A DNA stretch of 38,051 nt from Spirochaetales bacterium (GTDB lineage: Bacteria > Spirochaetota > GWE2-31-10 > MWDO01). Below, one piece after another: positions 27,071-35,338 of this stretch (the first letter of the stretch is position 1; the number at the start of each line of letters is the position of its first letter). The stretch lies in the NCBI GenBank assembly GCA_017540815.1, contig JAFYAI010000113.1, positions 1-38,051 on the forward strand, in the 5' to 3' direction. A program made the translations under genes and the position numbers. The notes under the pieces are model-generated. The model was not told the origin of the DNA. It made no database searches and was given only the letters and a program-made list of their open reading frames with translations.

Positions 27071-28957
27071 TCACCTATACGAACTTTGCACCGGATAGTT
27101 AAATCTCTTCGCTGCTTCGAGATAAGTTTTATCTTTGGCATAGCACCAGAACATAAGGTTCGCCAAGTTGGCTGCGTATTTGAGACGATTATTGTTGTCA
27201 TTCTCGATAAGGATCATCACGACAACTCTATCTTCCAATGGGAAGTCAAGCGGACCATAGCCGCCGAAAAGAGAATGCGTATTCTTCTTGACACCGACAC
27301 CGACTTCGGCAGTACCTGTTTTACCGACATAGATATTATTATTACCGAAGAATGACCATCTAGCTGTTCCGCGTTCGCTGCTCACAACAGCCCGCAGCTG
27401 ATCCTCCAATATATCAAATACCCAAACCGGTATATTATCCATATCTACTGCTTTCTCAAGTTTGTGCTGACGAACAATCTCGCCGGTCTCAGACGAGCGA
27501 AGTTCTTTCAGGAAATGCGGCTTGTATGCAACACCTTTATTACAGATAGCAGACAGCATCACTGCCAACTGCAGCGGAGTGATCTTGACATCACCCTGTC
27601 CGATGATGGAGTTAAGTGTATCACCTGTATGCCATGACTCCTTCTGCTCCTTTTTCCACTGACGGTTAGGGATCAGACCGCTCTTCTCGAATGGCAGGTC
27701 AATCCCTGTCGGCTTGCCGAATCCATACATCGTTGCATATTCGTGAATCTTCTCAATATCGATATTCGATTTCGCCACATTGTAGAAGTAGACATCGCAC
27801 GAATTAACGATCGCACCTTTAAGATCAAGGTTACCATGACCGCCTCGATTCCAACAACCAAACAGCTGACGGTTGAGCCGATACACACCGCCGCAGTAGA
27901 ATGTCTTATCAAGAGGCACGATATTCTCATTGATGATCGCTGTTGAAGTCACTATCTTGAACAATGACGCAGCCGGATAAAGAGTCTGGATATTTCTGTT
28001 ATACAGCGGAGTTCCGCCTACATCCAGCTCGACGGCACGGCGGGCGACCATATTCTCCTCGGTATCAAGGATATATATATTAGGATCATAACCAGGATAA
28101 CTCGTCATAGCAAGGATCTCTCCATTGATCGGACGCAGCACAAGTATCGTGCCGGTTCTGTCACAGAGAATATCCTCGGCAGTCTTCTGCAGCTTCATAT
28201 CGACAGACAGAATAAGTTCATTACCGGCTTGCGGCTCTACCTCTTTGCTCTTCAGTTCGTCTTGGATAACCATCCTCGCATCAACGACATAGACCTTCTT
28301 GCCTTCGCGTCCGCGCAGTTCTTCTTCGTAGTAGTTCTCAAGTCCCATCTTGCCGAGGATGTCATTCGGCTCATAACCATTCTGCTTCTTAAGACTGTAT
28401 TCTTCGGCATTGATCGGACCGACATACCCAAGCACATGAGACAGCGAGGAATGATTAGGATAATATCGGATATTACGCTCACGGACAGAGATGCCGGGCA
28501 TTCGTTCGAGGTTTTCCCGTATCTTCATAAATGCTTCAAACGGAATGTTGTCGGCAATCATAATGTCTGTCCGCAGTTTCGCTTTATTGGCAAGGATCTT
28601 CTCTATATCACTGTAATTATAGTCGAGTACCTGAGCCAGATAAACAAGACTCTCCTGCCGCAGCTGGAAGTCTCTCGACAGTGAGTACGGATTAACATAT
28701 ACGGAGAATATAGTCTTATTATCAGCGAGTACTTTGCCGTCTGCGGAGAATATCTTGCCTCTAATCGGGGCAACACGCACTGTCCTTTCGCGATTATTCT
28801 TAGTTTTGGTTACGAATTCTGGATTTTTGAGGATCTGTATGTAGCTCGCCATATACAGCAGTGCAAACAGTGCTATATAGAAGATAACGACCAAAACAAC
28901 GAGCCGATTGACAAATTCTTTATCCTGTCCAGGTTTTTGTAACGCAGAACCACTCAT
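27071..28957 (-). CDS. mrdA: Penicillin-binding protein 2 (peptidoglycan transpeptidase)
   Basis: 628 aa with GGAG upstream. One N-terminal membrane helix (about 18-40), dimerisation domain (about 60-240, with RGKIFSADGKVLADN), then the transpeptidase: SLFK at 331-334 (acyl-enzyme Ser331), SCD at 386-388 in the SxN position, KTGTAE at 546-551. It cross-links side-wall peptidoglycan in the elongasome with MreB, MreC, MreD and RodA. Last gene of the operon, 13 bp after mreD. rodA, which often follows, is not here. Confidence 0.93.
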   Translation of the reverse strand: MSGSALQKPGQDKEFVNRLVVLVVIFYIALFALLYMASYIQILKNPEFVTKTKNNRERTVRVAPIRGKIFSADGKVLADNKTIFSVYVNPYSLSRDFQLRQESLVYLAQVLDYNYSDIEKILANKAKLRTDIMIADNIPFEAFMKIRENLERMPGISVRERNIRYYPNHSSLSHVLGYVGPINAEEYSLKKQNGYEPNDILGKMGLENYYEEELRGREGKKVYVVDARMVIQDELKSKEVEPQAGNELILSVDMKLQKTAEDILCDRTGTILVLRPINGEILAMTSYPGYDPNIYILDTEENMVARRAVELDVGGTPLYNRNIQTLYPAASLFKIVTSTAIINENIVPLDKTFYCGGVYRLNRQLFGCWNRGGHGNLDLKGAIVNSCDVYFYNVAKSNIDIEKIHEYATMYGFGKPTGIDLPFEKSGLIPNRQWKKEQKESWHTGDTLNSIIGQGDVKITPLQLAVMLSAICNKGVAYKPHFLKELRSSETGEIVRQHKLEKAVDMDNIPVWVFDILEDQLRAVVSSERGTARWSFFGNNNIYVGKTGTAEVGVGVKKNTHSLFGGYGPLDFPLEDRVVVMILIENDNNNRLKYAANLANLMFWCYAKDKTYLEAAKRFNYPVQSSYR

Positions 28958-28970
28958 TTATCCGACTCCG

Positions 28971-29468
28971 TTAGAAACTGTTTTTCCGGCTGCATACTTT
29001 ATGATATATATGGAATATCGGTATTGACAGCAGCAGTGTATAGACCGCTTCAATAAGCATCCGATTCTTCAGATAATCTCCCAATTCTGCCTTCTCCAAG
29101 AATATCGAACCGAGGATAAGATACACTGATGCTTTGATAATGAAATATAAAATAAAAGCAAGTATATGCAGGATCGTATTATCAATATCTATTCGCTTCT
29201 GCGGCAGGAAAGTCAGATAACCGACAGTCGCATAGATCAGCCCGTTGAAGCCGACAATGCCGCCGCCCATTACATCGAACAGTATCCCGCCTGCTGTGCC
29301 AAATATCATCGCAAACATCGGATCGATAAAAATGCCGTTAAGCATCACTAAAATAAACAATATATCGGGAACTACTTCTTTGAACGCTATAAACTGGATA
29401 ACATTAGTATACTGCAGCGTAACTATAGCCAGAAGGCACAAAGCATTAATAATGATCTTCTTTATCAT
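28971..29468 (-). CDS. mreD: Rod shape-determining protein MreD
   Basis: 165 aa, start overlapping the mreC stop by 4 bp (ATGA). Five to six membrane helices (IINALCLLAIVTLQYTNVIQ, FKEVVPDILFILVMLNGIFI, GIVGFNGLIYATVGYLTFLP, LHILAFILYFIIKASVYLIL). Typical size for the family, weakly conserved in sequence. Identity rests on position between mreC and PBP2 plus topology. Inner-membrane part of the elongasome. Confidence 0.85.
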   Translation of the reverse strand: MIKKIIINALCLLAIVTLQYTNVIQFIAFKEVVPDILFILVMLNGIFIDPMFAMIFGTAGGILFDVMGGGIVGFNGLIYATVGYLTFLPQKRIDIDNTILHILAFILYFIIKASVYLILGSIFLEKAELGDYLKNRMLIEAVYTLLLSIPIFHIYHKVCSRKNSF

Positions 29469-30361
29469 TTCTTAGTGTCCTCCGGGAAATCCATCAGTTT
29501 GAAGTCATCCTTCCTATAATCAGTCTTCAGCACAAGCAGATATTCTACTTTCGCAAGCTCGGCTGTAAGACGCACAGTCGCTTCGTTGAAATTCTCAAAC
29601 CGCTCAGACTGTCTCACACCGGTAATACGCCCTATCTCCAGCCCCTTCGGGAATATAAGAGAATCACCCGATGTATATACAAACGCATCCATTATCTCAT
29701 CTTCGGTATATTCTTTAGGGATGTATTGCAGTGTTACAACGGAGTTATAGTCATTATCACCTTTGACCAAACAGTTCACTCGATTTTTCACAATGACAGC
29801 ACCGATCGACATCTGCGGATTATTCAGAGTCATAACTTTGGATGCAAAAGGTGTTGCTTCGGAGATTTTACCGATGAGCGTTTTCTTGCCGCCGGCATAA
29901 CTGATGACCGGCATATTTTCCTTGATGCCTTTGACAGTGCCTTTGTTAATGATCAGCGTTTCATTCATTCGTGCAGGGTCACGACCTACGACCTCGCACG
30001 CAACAAGTTCGTAGTCCATAGACTGAGACAGATCAAGCAACTTACGCAGAGAAGTTATCTCATTGTTCAGTTCATTAAAGTCGATGATGACCTTCTTATA
30101 CTGCTCCAACTCAGTCTGTGTCTGCTTAAACTCCTGCTCCATCTTCTTCAGTCGAGAGATGGAGTTGACAGTATTGCCGAAGAACTTGCCTATAGAACTG
30201 AATGTAACCTGAAACGGATAGGCAAATGAAAATATAATCTTTTTGCCGGTGACGACTGCTCCCTTATTAGTGAACAGCATCAGAAGGACACAAACTATCG
30301 CAATGATGATATAAGTTATCCCTCGCCGTCGCTTGGCAACAAATCCGCTGAATCGTGACAT
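29465..30361 (-). CDS. mreC: Rod shape-determining protein MreC
   Basis: 298 aa, start 4 bp after the mreB stop. An N-terminal membrane helix (about 15-33), a coiled coil (about 68-110, LKKMEQEFKQTQTELEQYKK), and a double beta-barrel with the MreC signature: ELVACEVVGRDPARMNETLI, NKGTVKGIKENMPVIS, VYTSGDSLIFPKGLEIGRIT. Periplasmic scaffold that activates PBP2. Confidence 0.93.
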   Translation of the reverse strand: MSRFSGFVAKRRRGITYIIIAIVCVLLMLFTNKGAVVTGKKIIFSFAYPFQVTFSSIGKFFGNTVNSISRLKKMEQEFKQTQTELEQYKKVIIDFNELNNEITSLRKLLDLSQSMDYELVACEVVGRDPARMNETLIINKGTVKGIKENMPVISYAGGKKTLIGKISEATPFASKVMTLNNPQMSIGAVIVKNRVNCLVKGDNDYNSVVTLQYIPKEYTEDEIMDAFVYTSGDSLIFPKGLEIGRITGVRQSERFENFNEATVRLTAELAKVEYLLVLKTDYRKDDFKLMDFPEDTKK

Positions 30362-30365
30362 TTAC

Positions 30366-31376
30366 TTAGTGCAAATTATTCTTCTGCTGCTCCAAAAATC
30401 GTCCTGCTCCGAGTGCTACGCACAGCAGCGGATTCTCCGCTATAATAACAGGCACACCTGTCTGCGAAGCGATAAGCTTAGACAAACCGTTGAGCAGTGC
30501 ACCACCGCCTGTCAGCACAATACCACGCTCTACAATATCAGCAGCCAACTCAGGCGGTGTCTGATCGAGAGTCTTCTTAACTTCCTCGACGATGATATTG
30601 ATCGGCTCCTGCAGTGCCTCTCTGATCTCCAGCGAATCCATCTCAAGTATCTTAGGCAGACCGCTTATTGCATCACGACCTTTTACTTCGATAGTCTTGA
30701 TGTCTTTCTCGGAGTAAGCACTTCCGATCTTGATCTTGATATTCTCTGCACTGGACTCACCAATGTTGAGGTTGTGCATTGTCTTGACATATTTCTGAAT
30801 TGCTTCATCAAACTCATCACCACCGATACGGATCGCATTGGAGATAACCATACCGCCGAGCGATATAACTGAGATCTCAGTAGTTCCACCGCCGATGTCA
30901 CATACCATATTGCCGGCAGGCTCACTGATAGGGATATTCGCTCCGATCGCTGCAGCCATAGACTCCTCTATGAGATATATCTCTTTAGCTCCGGCAGCCT
31001 CTGCTGACTCACGCACGGCTCGGCGTTCTACTTCCGTGATACATGACGGCACACCGATTACAAGACGCGGTTTCGGTTTGAATATCGATTTCGGCATAAC
31101 TTTCTCAAGGAAATATCGGATCATCTTCTCCGTTGTCTCAAAGTCAGCAATAACACCATCTCGCAGCGGTCGGATAGCCATGATCTCCTCAGGGGTTCGT
31201 CCGAGCATCCTCTTAGCTTCCTGTCCTACAGCGATAACTCTCTTCGTTCCTTTTTCGACTGCAACAACTGACGGCTCTGACAGGACGATACCTTTGCCCT
31301 TAACATGAACCAATGTATTCGCAGTACCAAGATCTATACCAAGGTCTAATGTAAATAAATCCCCTATTTTTGACAT
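30366..31376 (-). CDS. mreB: Rod shape-determining protein MreB
   Basis: 336 aa from the ATG with TAGGAG upstream; a TTG at 31394 would add six residues upstream of that site and is rejected. Actin-fold nucleotide motifs: [16 protein letters not shown] (phosphate 1), [17 protein letters not shown] (phosphate 2), [13 protein letters not shown] (adenosine). Forms filaments on the inner face of the membrane and positions the elongasome. Follows the TPR gene by about 50 bp. Confidence 0.97.
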   Translation of the reverse strand: MSKIGDLFTLDLGIDLGTANTLVHVKGKGIVLSEPSVVAVEKGTKRVIAVGQEAKRMLGRTPEEIMAIRPLRDGVIADFETTEKMIRYFLEKVMPKSIFKPKPRLVIGVPSCITEVERRAVRESAEAAGAKEIYLIEESMAAAIGANIPISEPAGNMVCDIGGGTTEISVISLGGMVISNAIRIGGDEFDEAIQKYVKTMHNLNIGESSAENIKIKIGSAYSEKDIKTIEVKGRDAISGLPKILEMDSLEIREALQEPINIIVEEVKKTLDQTPPELAADIVERGIVLTGGGALLNGLSKLIASQTGVPVIIAENPLLCVALGAGRFLEQQKNNLH

Positions 31377-31427
31377 AATTAGACTCCTAACCAATTATCA
31401 TATTTTGCGGAACGCTCCCACATTCCA

Positions 31428-32363
31428 TTAGTAAATTCGTTTCAACGCTCGTATATGACCGGGATCGATTAACAATGTTCTCCGCCATTCTGAGCGTGCT
31501 TTTATCTTATCACCAAACACAAGATATATCTCACCGATATAAAAATGTGCATTGGCATTATTCTCATTAATATCCAGCACCTGCTGGAAATATCCCAACG
31601 CATCGGAATACTTCTTAGAGTCGTAACTCATCTGTCCCATAAGGAACAGAGCCTTCTCCTTGATCCGAGCATTGTTAGTCACTTTGACAACGCGCTGCAG
31701 ATACGCATTCGCATTGTCATAATCTCCATCCTTATGATATACCGTACCGATAGCCATCAGCAGCACATCGGACTCTTCTATCTTCAGCGAGTTCTTGAAT
31801 GACTCGGCCGATTTCTTATAGTCGCCTATGTTGGCATACACAACACCCAGCATATAATGGATGTCCTTCTTATGCGGATCCAACTCTGCAGATCGGTTGA
31901 GATACATCAGACTCAGCCTGTAATACGGCTCTCCGAAATAATAATATATCTTGCCCAAACAGTAGTAAATGTTAGGCAGATTTTTCTTCGGAGCACCAAC
32001 CGCAATCGTTCGCCGCAGATCGATCAGCGAGGAACTAAGCAGTGTCCGCTTCTTCTGGATGTCATTCTCCTGCTCTCCCAATGAGAAATAAGAATATCCC
32101 CGATACAGCAGGAACTCTACCGAAAACGGATCATTCTTCAACTCATTATCTATCTTCTCAATCAGGGCGAGGTAATTCTTCTGCTCGAAGTACTTCTTGA
32201 GACTATCCCGCAATTCGGCAGCCTCATTCTCAGTTGCCAATCCCTTCTTATGAGATATATAAATCCAAGTCACAAGCCCGCCAATCATCAGCAACACGAT
32301 AGCTGTTATGATAATGTATATGTGAACTTTATGCTTTTTTTTGCCGCCACTGAAGTAAGTCAC
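31428..32363 (-). CDS. Membrane-anchored TPR protein
   Basis: 311 aa, GTG start with GGGGA upstream. Basic N-terminus (GGKKKHK), one membrane helix (about 14-33, IYIIITAIVLLMIGGLVTWI), then about six tetratricopeptide repeats (for example PNIYYCLGKIYYYFGEPYYR, HYMLGVVYANIGDYKKSAES, ANAHFYIGEIYLVFGDKIKA). First gene of the mre operon, so it is likely to act with the elongasome, perhaps as a periplasmic scaffold. That role is inferred from position. Confidence 0.85.
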   Translation of the reverse strand: MTYFSGGKKKHKVHIYIIITAIVLLMIGGLVTWIYISHKKGLATENEAAELRDSLKKYFEQKNYLALIEKIDNELKNDPFSVEFLLYRGYSYFSLGEQENDIQKKRTLLSSSLIDLRRTIAVGAPKKNLPNIYYCLGKIYYYFGEPYYRLSLMYLNRSAELDPHKKDIHYMLGVVYANIGDYKKSAESFKNSLKIEESDVLLMAIGTVYHKDGDYDNANAYLQRVVKVTNNARIKEKALFLMGQMSYDSKKYSDALGYFQQVLDINENNANAHFYIGEIYLVFGDKIKARSEWRRTLLIDPGHIRALKRIY

Positions 32364-32390
32364 TGTTTCCCCGATAAAAAAATTCCCATT

Positions 32391-32421
32391 ATTATATATT
32401 AGATTTTTTTAAAAAAGTCAA
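32391..32421 (-). promoter_or_regulatory. Promoter of the TPR-mre operon
   Basis: Minus strand: TTGACT (32416-32421), 17 nt, TATATA (32393-32398), with TATAAT overlapping at 32391-32396. About 30 bp before the GTG start. Confidence 0.6.
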
Positions 32422-32499
32422 GATAAATTTAAGTTTTATGACTTTATTTTTACAATCTACCATTTTCATTGTCGGAAAAACGGGAAAATTCTGTAGGAG

Positions 32500-32547
32500 A
32501 AAGATATAAGAAATGGCTAACTTGCATTAGCCATTTCTTATATCTTT
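32500..32547. terminator. Perfect 21-bp-arm hairpin terminator
   Basis: AAAGATATAAGAAATGGCTAA plus its exact complement around CTTGCA. Ends the minus-strand lipoprotein gene at 32573 and insulates the mre promoter. Confidence 0.8.
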
Positions 32548-32572
32548 TATTCTTTGACTATTATTTGTTTTT

Positions 32573-33529
32573 TTACCACCAAAACCAATTCTTGCGATAC
32601 TCATTCTCCGCAGCATTAGTATTAAGAAGTTTTAGTTTGAAAAGTTGATATTTATACTGCCGTGTATCAGGATTATATTCTATAGCACACAACCAAAGAT
32701 TTTCATCAACAAAGAAAGCCCCTATTAACTCATAACTAAGATTTAAGAATGTAAGATTTAATTTCTTAGCTGAAGAATAATTATAATCCCGATAAATACA
32801 AAGCTCATCGATAACGGCAGCATTTGGAGTAACATAATAACAGTTGAATAAACAATAATCGTGCGTCGGAAAAACATAACCGCTTTCATAAATTGTTTTA
32901 TCACTTATTACTAAAAACTTTTCTTCTGATTCGTCATAATGATACTGCCTAATTGTATGCTTATCGTTGCAGTCAATTTCAGTTACCGAATAAACATTAT
33001 GTGTATCGCTGTCATAATACAAACTATATTCATAATAATATTTATATTCAACATTACTATCAGTAAAATCTGATGAATGATCATAAAATGTCAATGAAGA
33101 ATAATTCTCATCAAAACGCAGCATTGAGTAAAAATTTTTATCTGTAGAATTATCTGTTAGATTAACAAGCAAAATCATTTCATCATTAATAATATTTACA
33201 CACTGCGTATAATTATATGTATAATGTTCCCAAAATGTTGTTTTAGGAATTGCAATCGTCTTTTTTTCAATAATATTGTCATTCGTAAGGTCAAAGAATT
33301 TTATGGTATCTTCTGATTTACCATAAACCAAAGAATACAGCTGACCATTTTGATAATTGATGTAATCAGCTTTATGGAACGGAATTCTTGCTATAATCTC
33401 AGCCCCTGCTTTCTTAGGATTGTATTCAAAGACTTGATCAACGGGATAATCGCAGGGCATAAAACAAGAAACGAAAGTAAAAACTATAACAACTAATAAT
33501 GTCATCCGATTTTTTTGCATTCTATTCAT
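32573..33529 (-). CDS. Lipoprotein of unknown function, 318 aa
   Basis: AGGAG lies upstream. Signal peptide with a likely lipobox, FVSC (Cys22). The body is Tyr/Asp/Asn-rich and beta-rich with repeated W/Y-D segments (GQLYSLVYGKSEDTIKFFDL, DENLWLCAIEYNPDTRQYKY), which suggests a beta-propeller-like fold. The protein ends in YRKNWFWW, an unusual aromatic tail. No family recognised. It has its own transcription unit between two long hairpins. Confidence 0.7.
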   Translation of the reverse strand: MNRMQKNRMTLLVVIVFTFVSCFMPCDYPVDQVFEYNPKKAGAEIIARIPFHKADYINYQNGQLYSLVYGKSEDTIKFFDLTNDNIIEKKTIAIPKTTFWEHYTYNYTQCVNIINDEMILLVNLTDNSTDKNFYSMLRFDENYSSLTFYDHSSDFTDSNVEYKYYYEYSLYYDSDTHNVYSVTEIDCNDKHTIRQYHYDESEEKFLVISDKTIYESGYVFPTHDYCLFNCYYVTPNAAVIDELCIYRDYNYSSAKKLNLTFLNLSYELIGAFFVDENLWLCAIEYNPDTRQYKYQLFKLKLLNTNAAENEYRKNWFWW

Positions 33530-33539
33530 TCTTTTACTC

Positions 33540-33561
33540 TCCTATATAAAATGATATAGGA
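33540..33561 (-). promoter_or_regulatory. AU-rich hairpin over the lipoprotein ribosome binding site
   Basis: On the minus strand TCCTATAT-CATTTT-ATATAGGA places the AGGA of the Shine-Dalgarno AGGAGAG within an 8-bp, mostly A-U stem. It could limit translation at low temperature. Confidence 0.4.
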
Positions 33562-33570
33562 TTCTATCTA

Positions 33571-33642
33571 AATTTGCAAGACAAATTTGAGAAAATAGGA
33601 TAATATAGATTTTCTGCAAGAAAATCTATATTATCCTATTTT
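33571..33642. repeat. Hairpin pair in a divergent intergenic region
   Basis: A small AAATTTG/CAAATTT hairpin (33571-33589) and a perfect 24-bp-arm palindrome (33592-33642, arm AAAATAGGATAATATAGATT...) lie between two genes that point away from each other, so it terminates neither. Symmetric TATTAT-like boxes fall inside the arms. Confidence 0.6.
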
Positions 33643-33654
33643 TCCTTTTTCCCG

Positions 33655-33690
33655 TGAACACCGTTAGGTGTGAACAAATCCGTGTGACAA
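33655..33690. repeat. CCGTTAGG hairpin plus AATCCGTGTGACAA
   Basis: ACACC-GTTA-GGTGT followed by AATCCGTGTGACAA. The same order occurs at 2940-2974 with a different stem sequence (GTTTCC-GTTA-GGAAAC). It looks like a short dispersed element with a compensated stem. Confidence 0.45.
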
Positions 33691-33751
33691 TATCTTATAA
33701 AAAATCAAAAAACTCCGATAAACAGGATAAGACATCAATAGGAGCAAAAAA

Positions 33752-34723
33752 ATGGCTGGAATAAAAATACCCGAAATATATGTCGATGGCGACAAGATGA
33801 ACTGTGACAATCCTGAAGATATGAAAAAAATCGAAGATATATTCATCTCAATATCCGGTTATTGCCTGCAGCAGAATCCGGCAAGAATGATAACAAGCCT
33901 CAATATCGATGGCAAAATCATACAGGATGTCGGGCAGATTGATGTACAGCAAAGCTGTGATACGATCAGGAAAATGGAGTTTACAACGATGTCGTTCACT
34001 GCAATAGCCGACAATAATCTGGCCGCATTGACCGAATATCTTGACAAGATAAAATTCTTCACACATTCTTATGGTGCAAACGCCAATACTGCCGAAAGGA
34101 AGAAATTTGCAGATGAAGTGAATAACGCATTCCGTACTGTAATGACCGAGACTGTCGAGATGTTCCCCTCAGCGGCTGTGTGCAGACTGACATCATCGCT
34201 GCGTGATATAATGACTCAGATTAATGAGAAAGCATTGGATGAGGCTCCTGATGCTGCTTCGGCTACCGAATGTGAACCGCTGATCAAACAGGCGGCTCAG
34301 ATCATTGCCAATATAAAGGAAGAAACACATAAAGCCTCTGATGCCGGAGTTATGCCGACCGAGTATAGACTGACACTGCCGGGAATGATAGAGTCGATAG
34401 ATATTCTCCTGCCGAAGATGAGCGAGGTCTCTCAGCTGCTCACCGCCGGCAAGGACAAGGATGCTATGCAGACTGTTGCAGAGTTCTCTGACATATTGAA
34501 TAATGCCATTCAGTTCTACTCAATGCTGACACATAATGGCGGCGGCGAAGAGAATACAACAAATGTAAGCGAGGATTTCTTCAAGGATCTGACAGGCAAA
34601 CTGCAGGAACTGATGAATGCCATGACAGGCGGCGATTCAATCCTTATAGGTGACTTAATGGAATACGAGTTTGTTCCTGCACTGGAAGACATCAAAGAAT
34701 TTTTGACAAAACAAATCCAATAA
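33752..34723 (+). CDS. Unknown mainly helical protein, 323 aa
   Basis: The ribosome binding site AGGAG is 9 nt upstream. No signal peptide or membrane segment. The N-terminal 60 residues are mixed alpha/beta (AGIKIPEIYVDGDKMNCDNP, SLNIDGKIIQDVGQI). The remainder is helical (for example KKFADEVNNAFRTVMTETVE, EPLIKQAAQIIANIKEETHK, DLTGKLQELMNAMTGGDSIL). Likely cytoplasmic. The final codons are part of a long palindrome mirrored in the next gene. No family recognised. Confidence 0.75.
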   Translation: MAGIKIPEIYVDGDKMNCDNPEDMKKIEDIFISISGYCLQQNPARMITSLNIDGKIIQDVGQIDVQQSCDTIRKMEFTTMSFTAIADNNLAALTEYLDKIKFFTHSYGANANTAERKKFADEVNNAFRTVMTETVEMFPSAAVCRLTSSLRDIMTQINEKALDEAPDAASATECEPLIKQAAQIIANIKEETHKASDAGVMPTEYRLTLPGMIESIDILLPKMSEVSQLLTAGKDKDAMQTVAEFSDILNNAIQFYSMLTHNGGGEENTTNVSEDFFKDLTGKLQELMNAMTGGDSILIGDLMEYEFVPALEDIKEFLTKQIQ

Positions 34724-34770
34724 AAAAAAACGATTGCTTAGGCAATCGTTTTTTTTATTGGATTTGTTTT
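34708..34770. terminator. 63-bp palindrome containing both stop codons of a convergent pair
   Basis: Arms 34708-34737 and 34742-34770 around TTAG, with one single-base bulge (9 A against 8 T). Left arm: AAAACAAATCCAATAA...CGATTGC. Both genes read KQIQ-stop within the arms, in the same register. Functions as a two-way terminator. Confidence 0.85.
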
Positions 34771-35228
34771 ACCTTTTCTAATGACTCCTGCGGTTTTTTA
34801 AGCGGATTGACGAATGCGTAACTGCCGCTGACAGAGCCGCCTTTTGCAGCAACCTCACTGCTGATGATGCCGATACATTTTGCAGCAGAGCCGCCGGCAC
34901 TTGATGCCACAATTGTGACACTTTTACCTGTGAAATCGGCCTTATCTAAGAATGACATAATCGGAGCGGCAGGCTTGCTCGCCCAAACCGGCGTGCCGAT
35001 GATCACTTTATGATACTGAGACATATCCGGCAAAGCAGTCTTCAGCTCCGGCTTGAATCCAAAGCTCGCATCACGCCCGCCGTGAAGAAATTTCATCAAT
35101 CCTTTCTTTGGGTATTCTTTGACAGTCTCCAATCTGCAAGTATCTGCATCGATTTCCTTTGCCAAAGCTCGCATCAAAAAATCGATATTACCTTCAAGCG
35201 AATAGTAAACGATAAGTGTATCTGACAT
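34755..35228 (-). CDS. Flavodoxin family protein
   Basis: 157 aa with AGGAGAC upstream. The start MSDTLIVYYSLEGNIDFLMR is the FMN phosphate loop (YYSLEGNI). VIIGTPVWASKPAAPIMSFL (about 75-94) is the second FMN-contacting loop with the usual Trp, and IVASSAGGSAAKC the third. Binds FMN and carries electrons, or acts as a flavodoxin-like reductase (Flavodoxin_4 type). Cytoplasmic. Length and fold are normal. Confidence 0.88.
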   Translation of the reverse strand: MSDTLIVYYSLEGNIDFLMRALAKEIDADTCRLETVKEYPKKGLMKFLHGGRDASFGFKPELKTALPDMSQYHKVIIGTPVWASKPAAPIMSFLDKADFTGKSVTIVASSAGGSAAKCIGIISSEVAAKGGSVSGSYAFVNPLKKPQESLEKVKQIQ

Positions 35229-35278
35229 TGTAGGTCTCCTTGACTGTATTATACATTAAATTAAACAGAATGACAATA

Positions 35279-35320
35279 AAAAAAATAGATTTTCATTAAA
35301 AAATGAAAATCTATTTTTTT
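35279..35320. terminator. Perfect 19-bp-arm hairpin
   Basis: AAAAAAATAGATTTTCATT-AAAA-AATGAAAATCTATTTTTTT. Between the flavodoxin start and the end of the beta-helix gene, so it is the terminator of the latter. Confidence 0.75.
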
Positions 35321-35338
35321 AAAATTATGAATTGTGCA

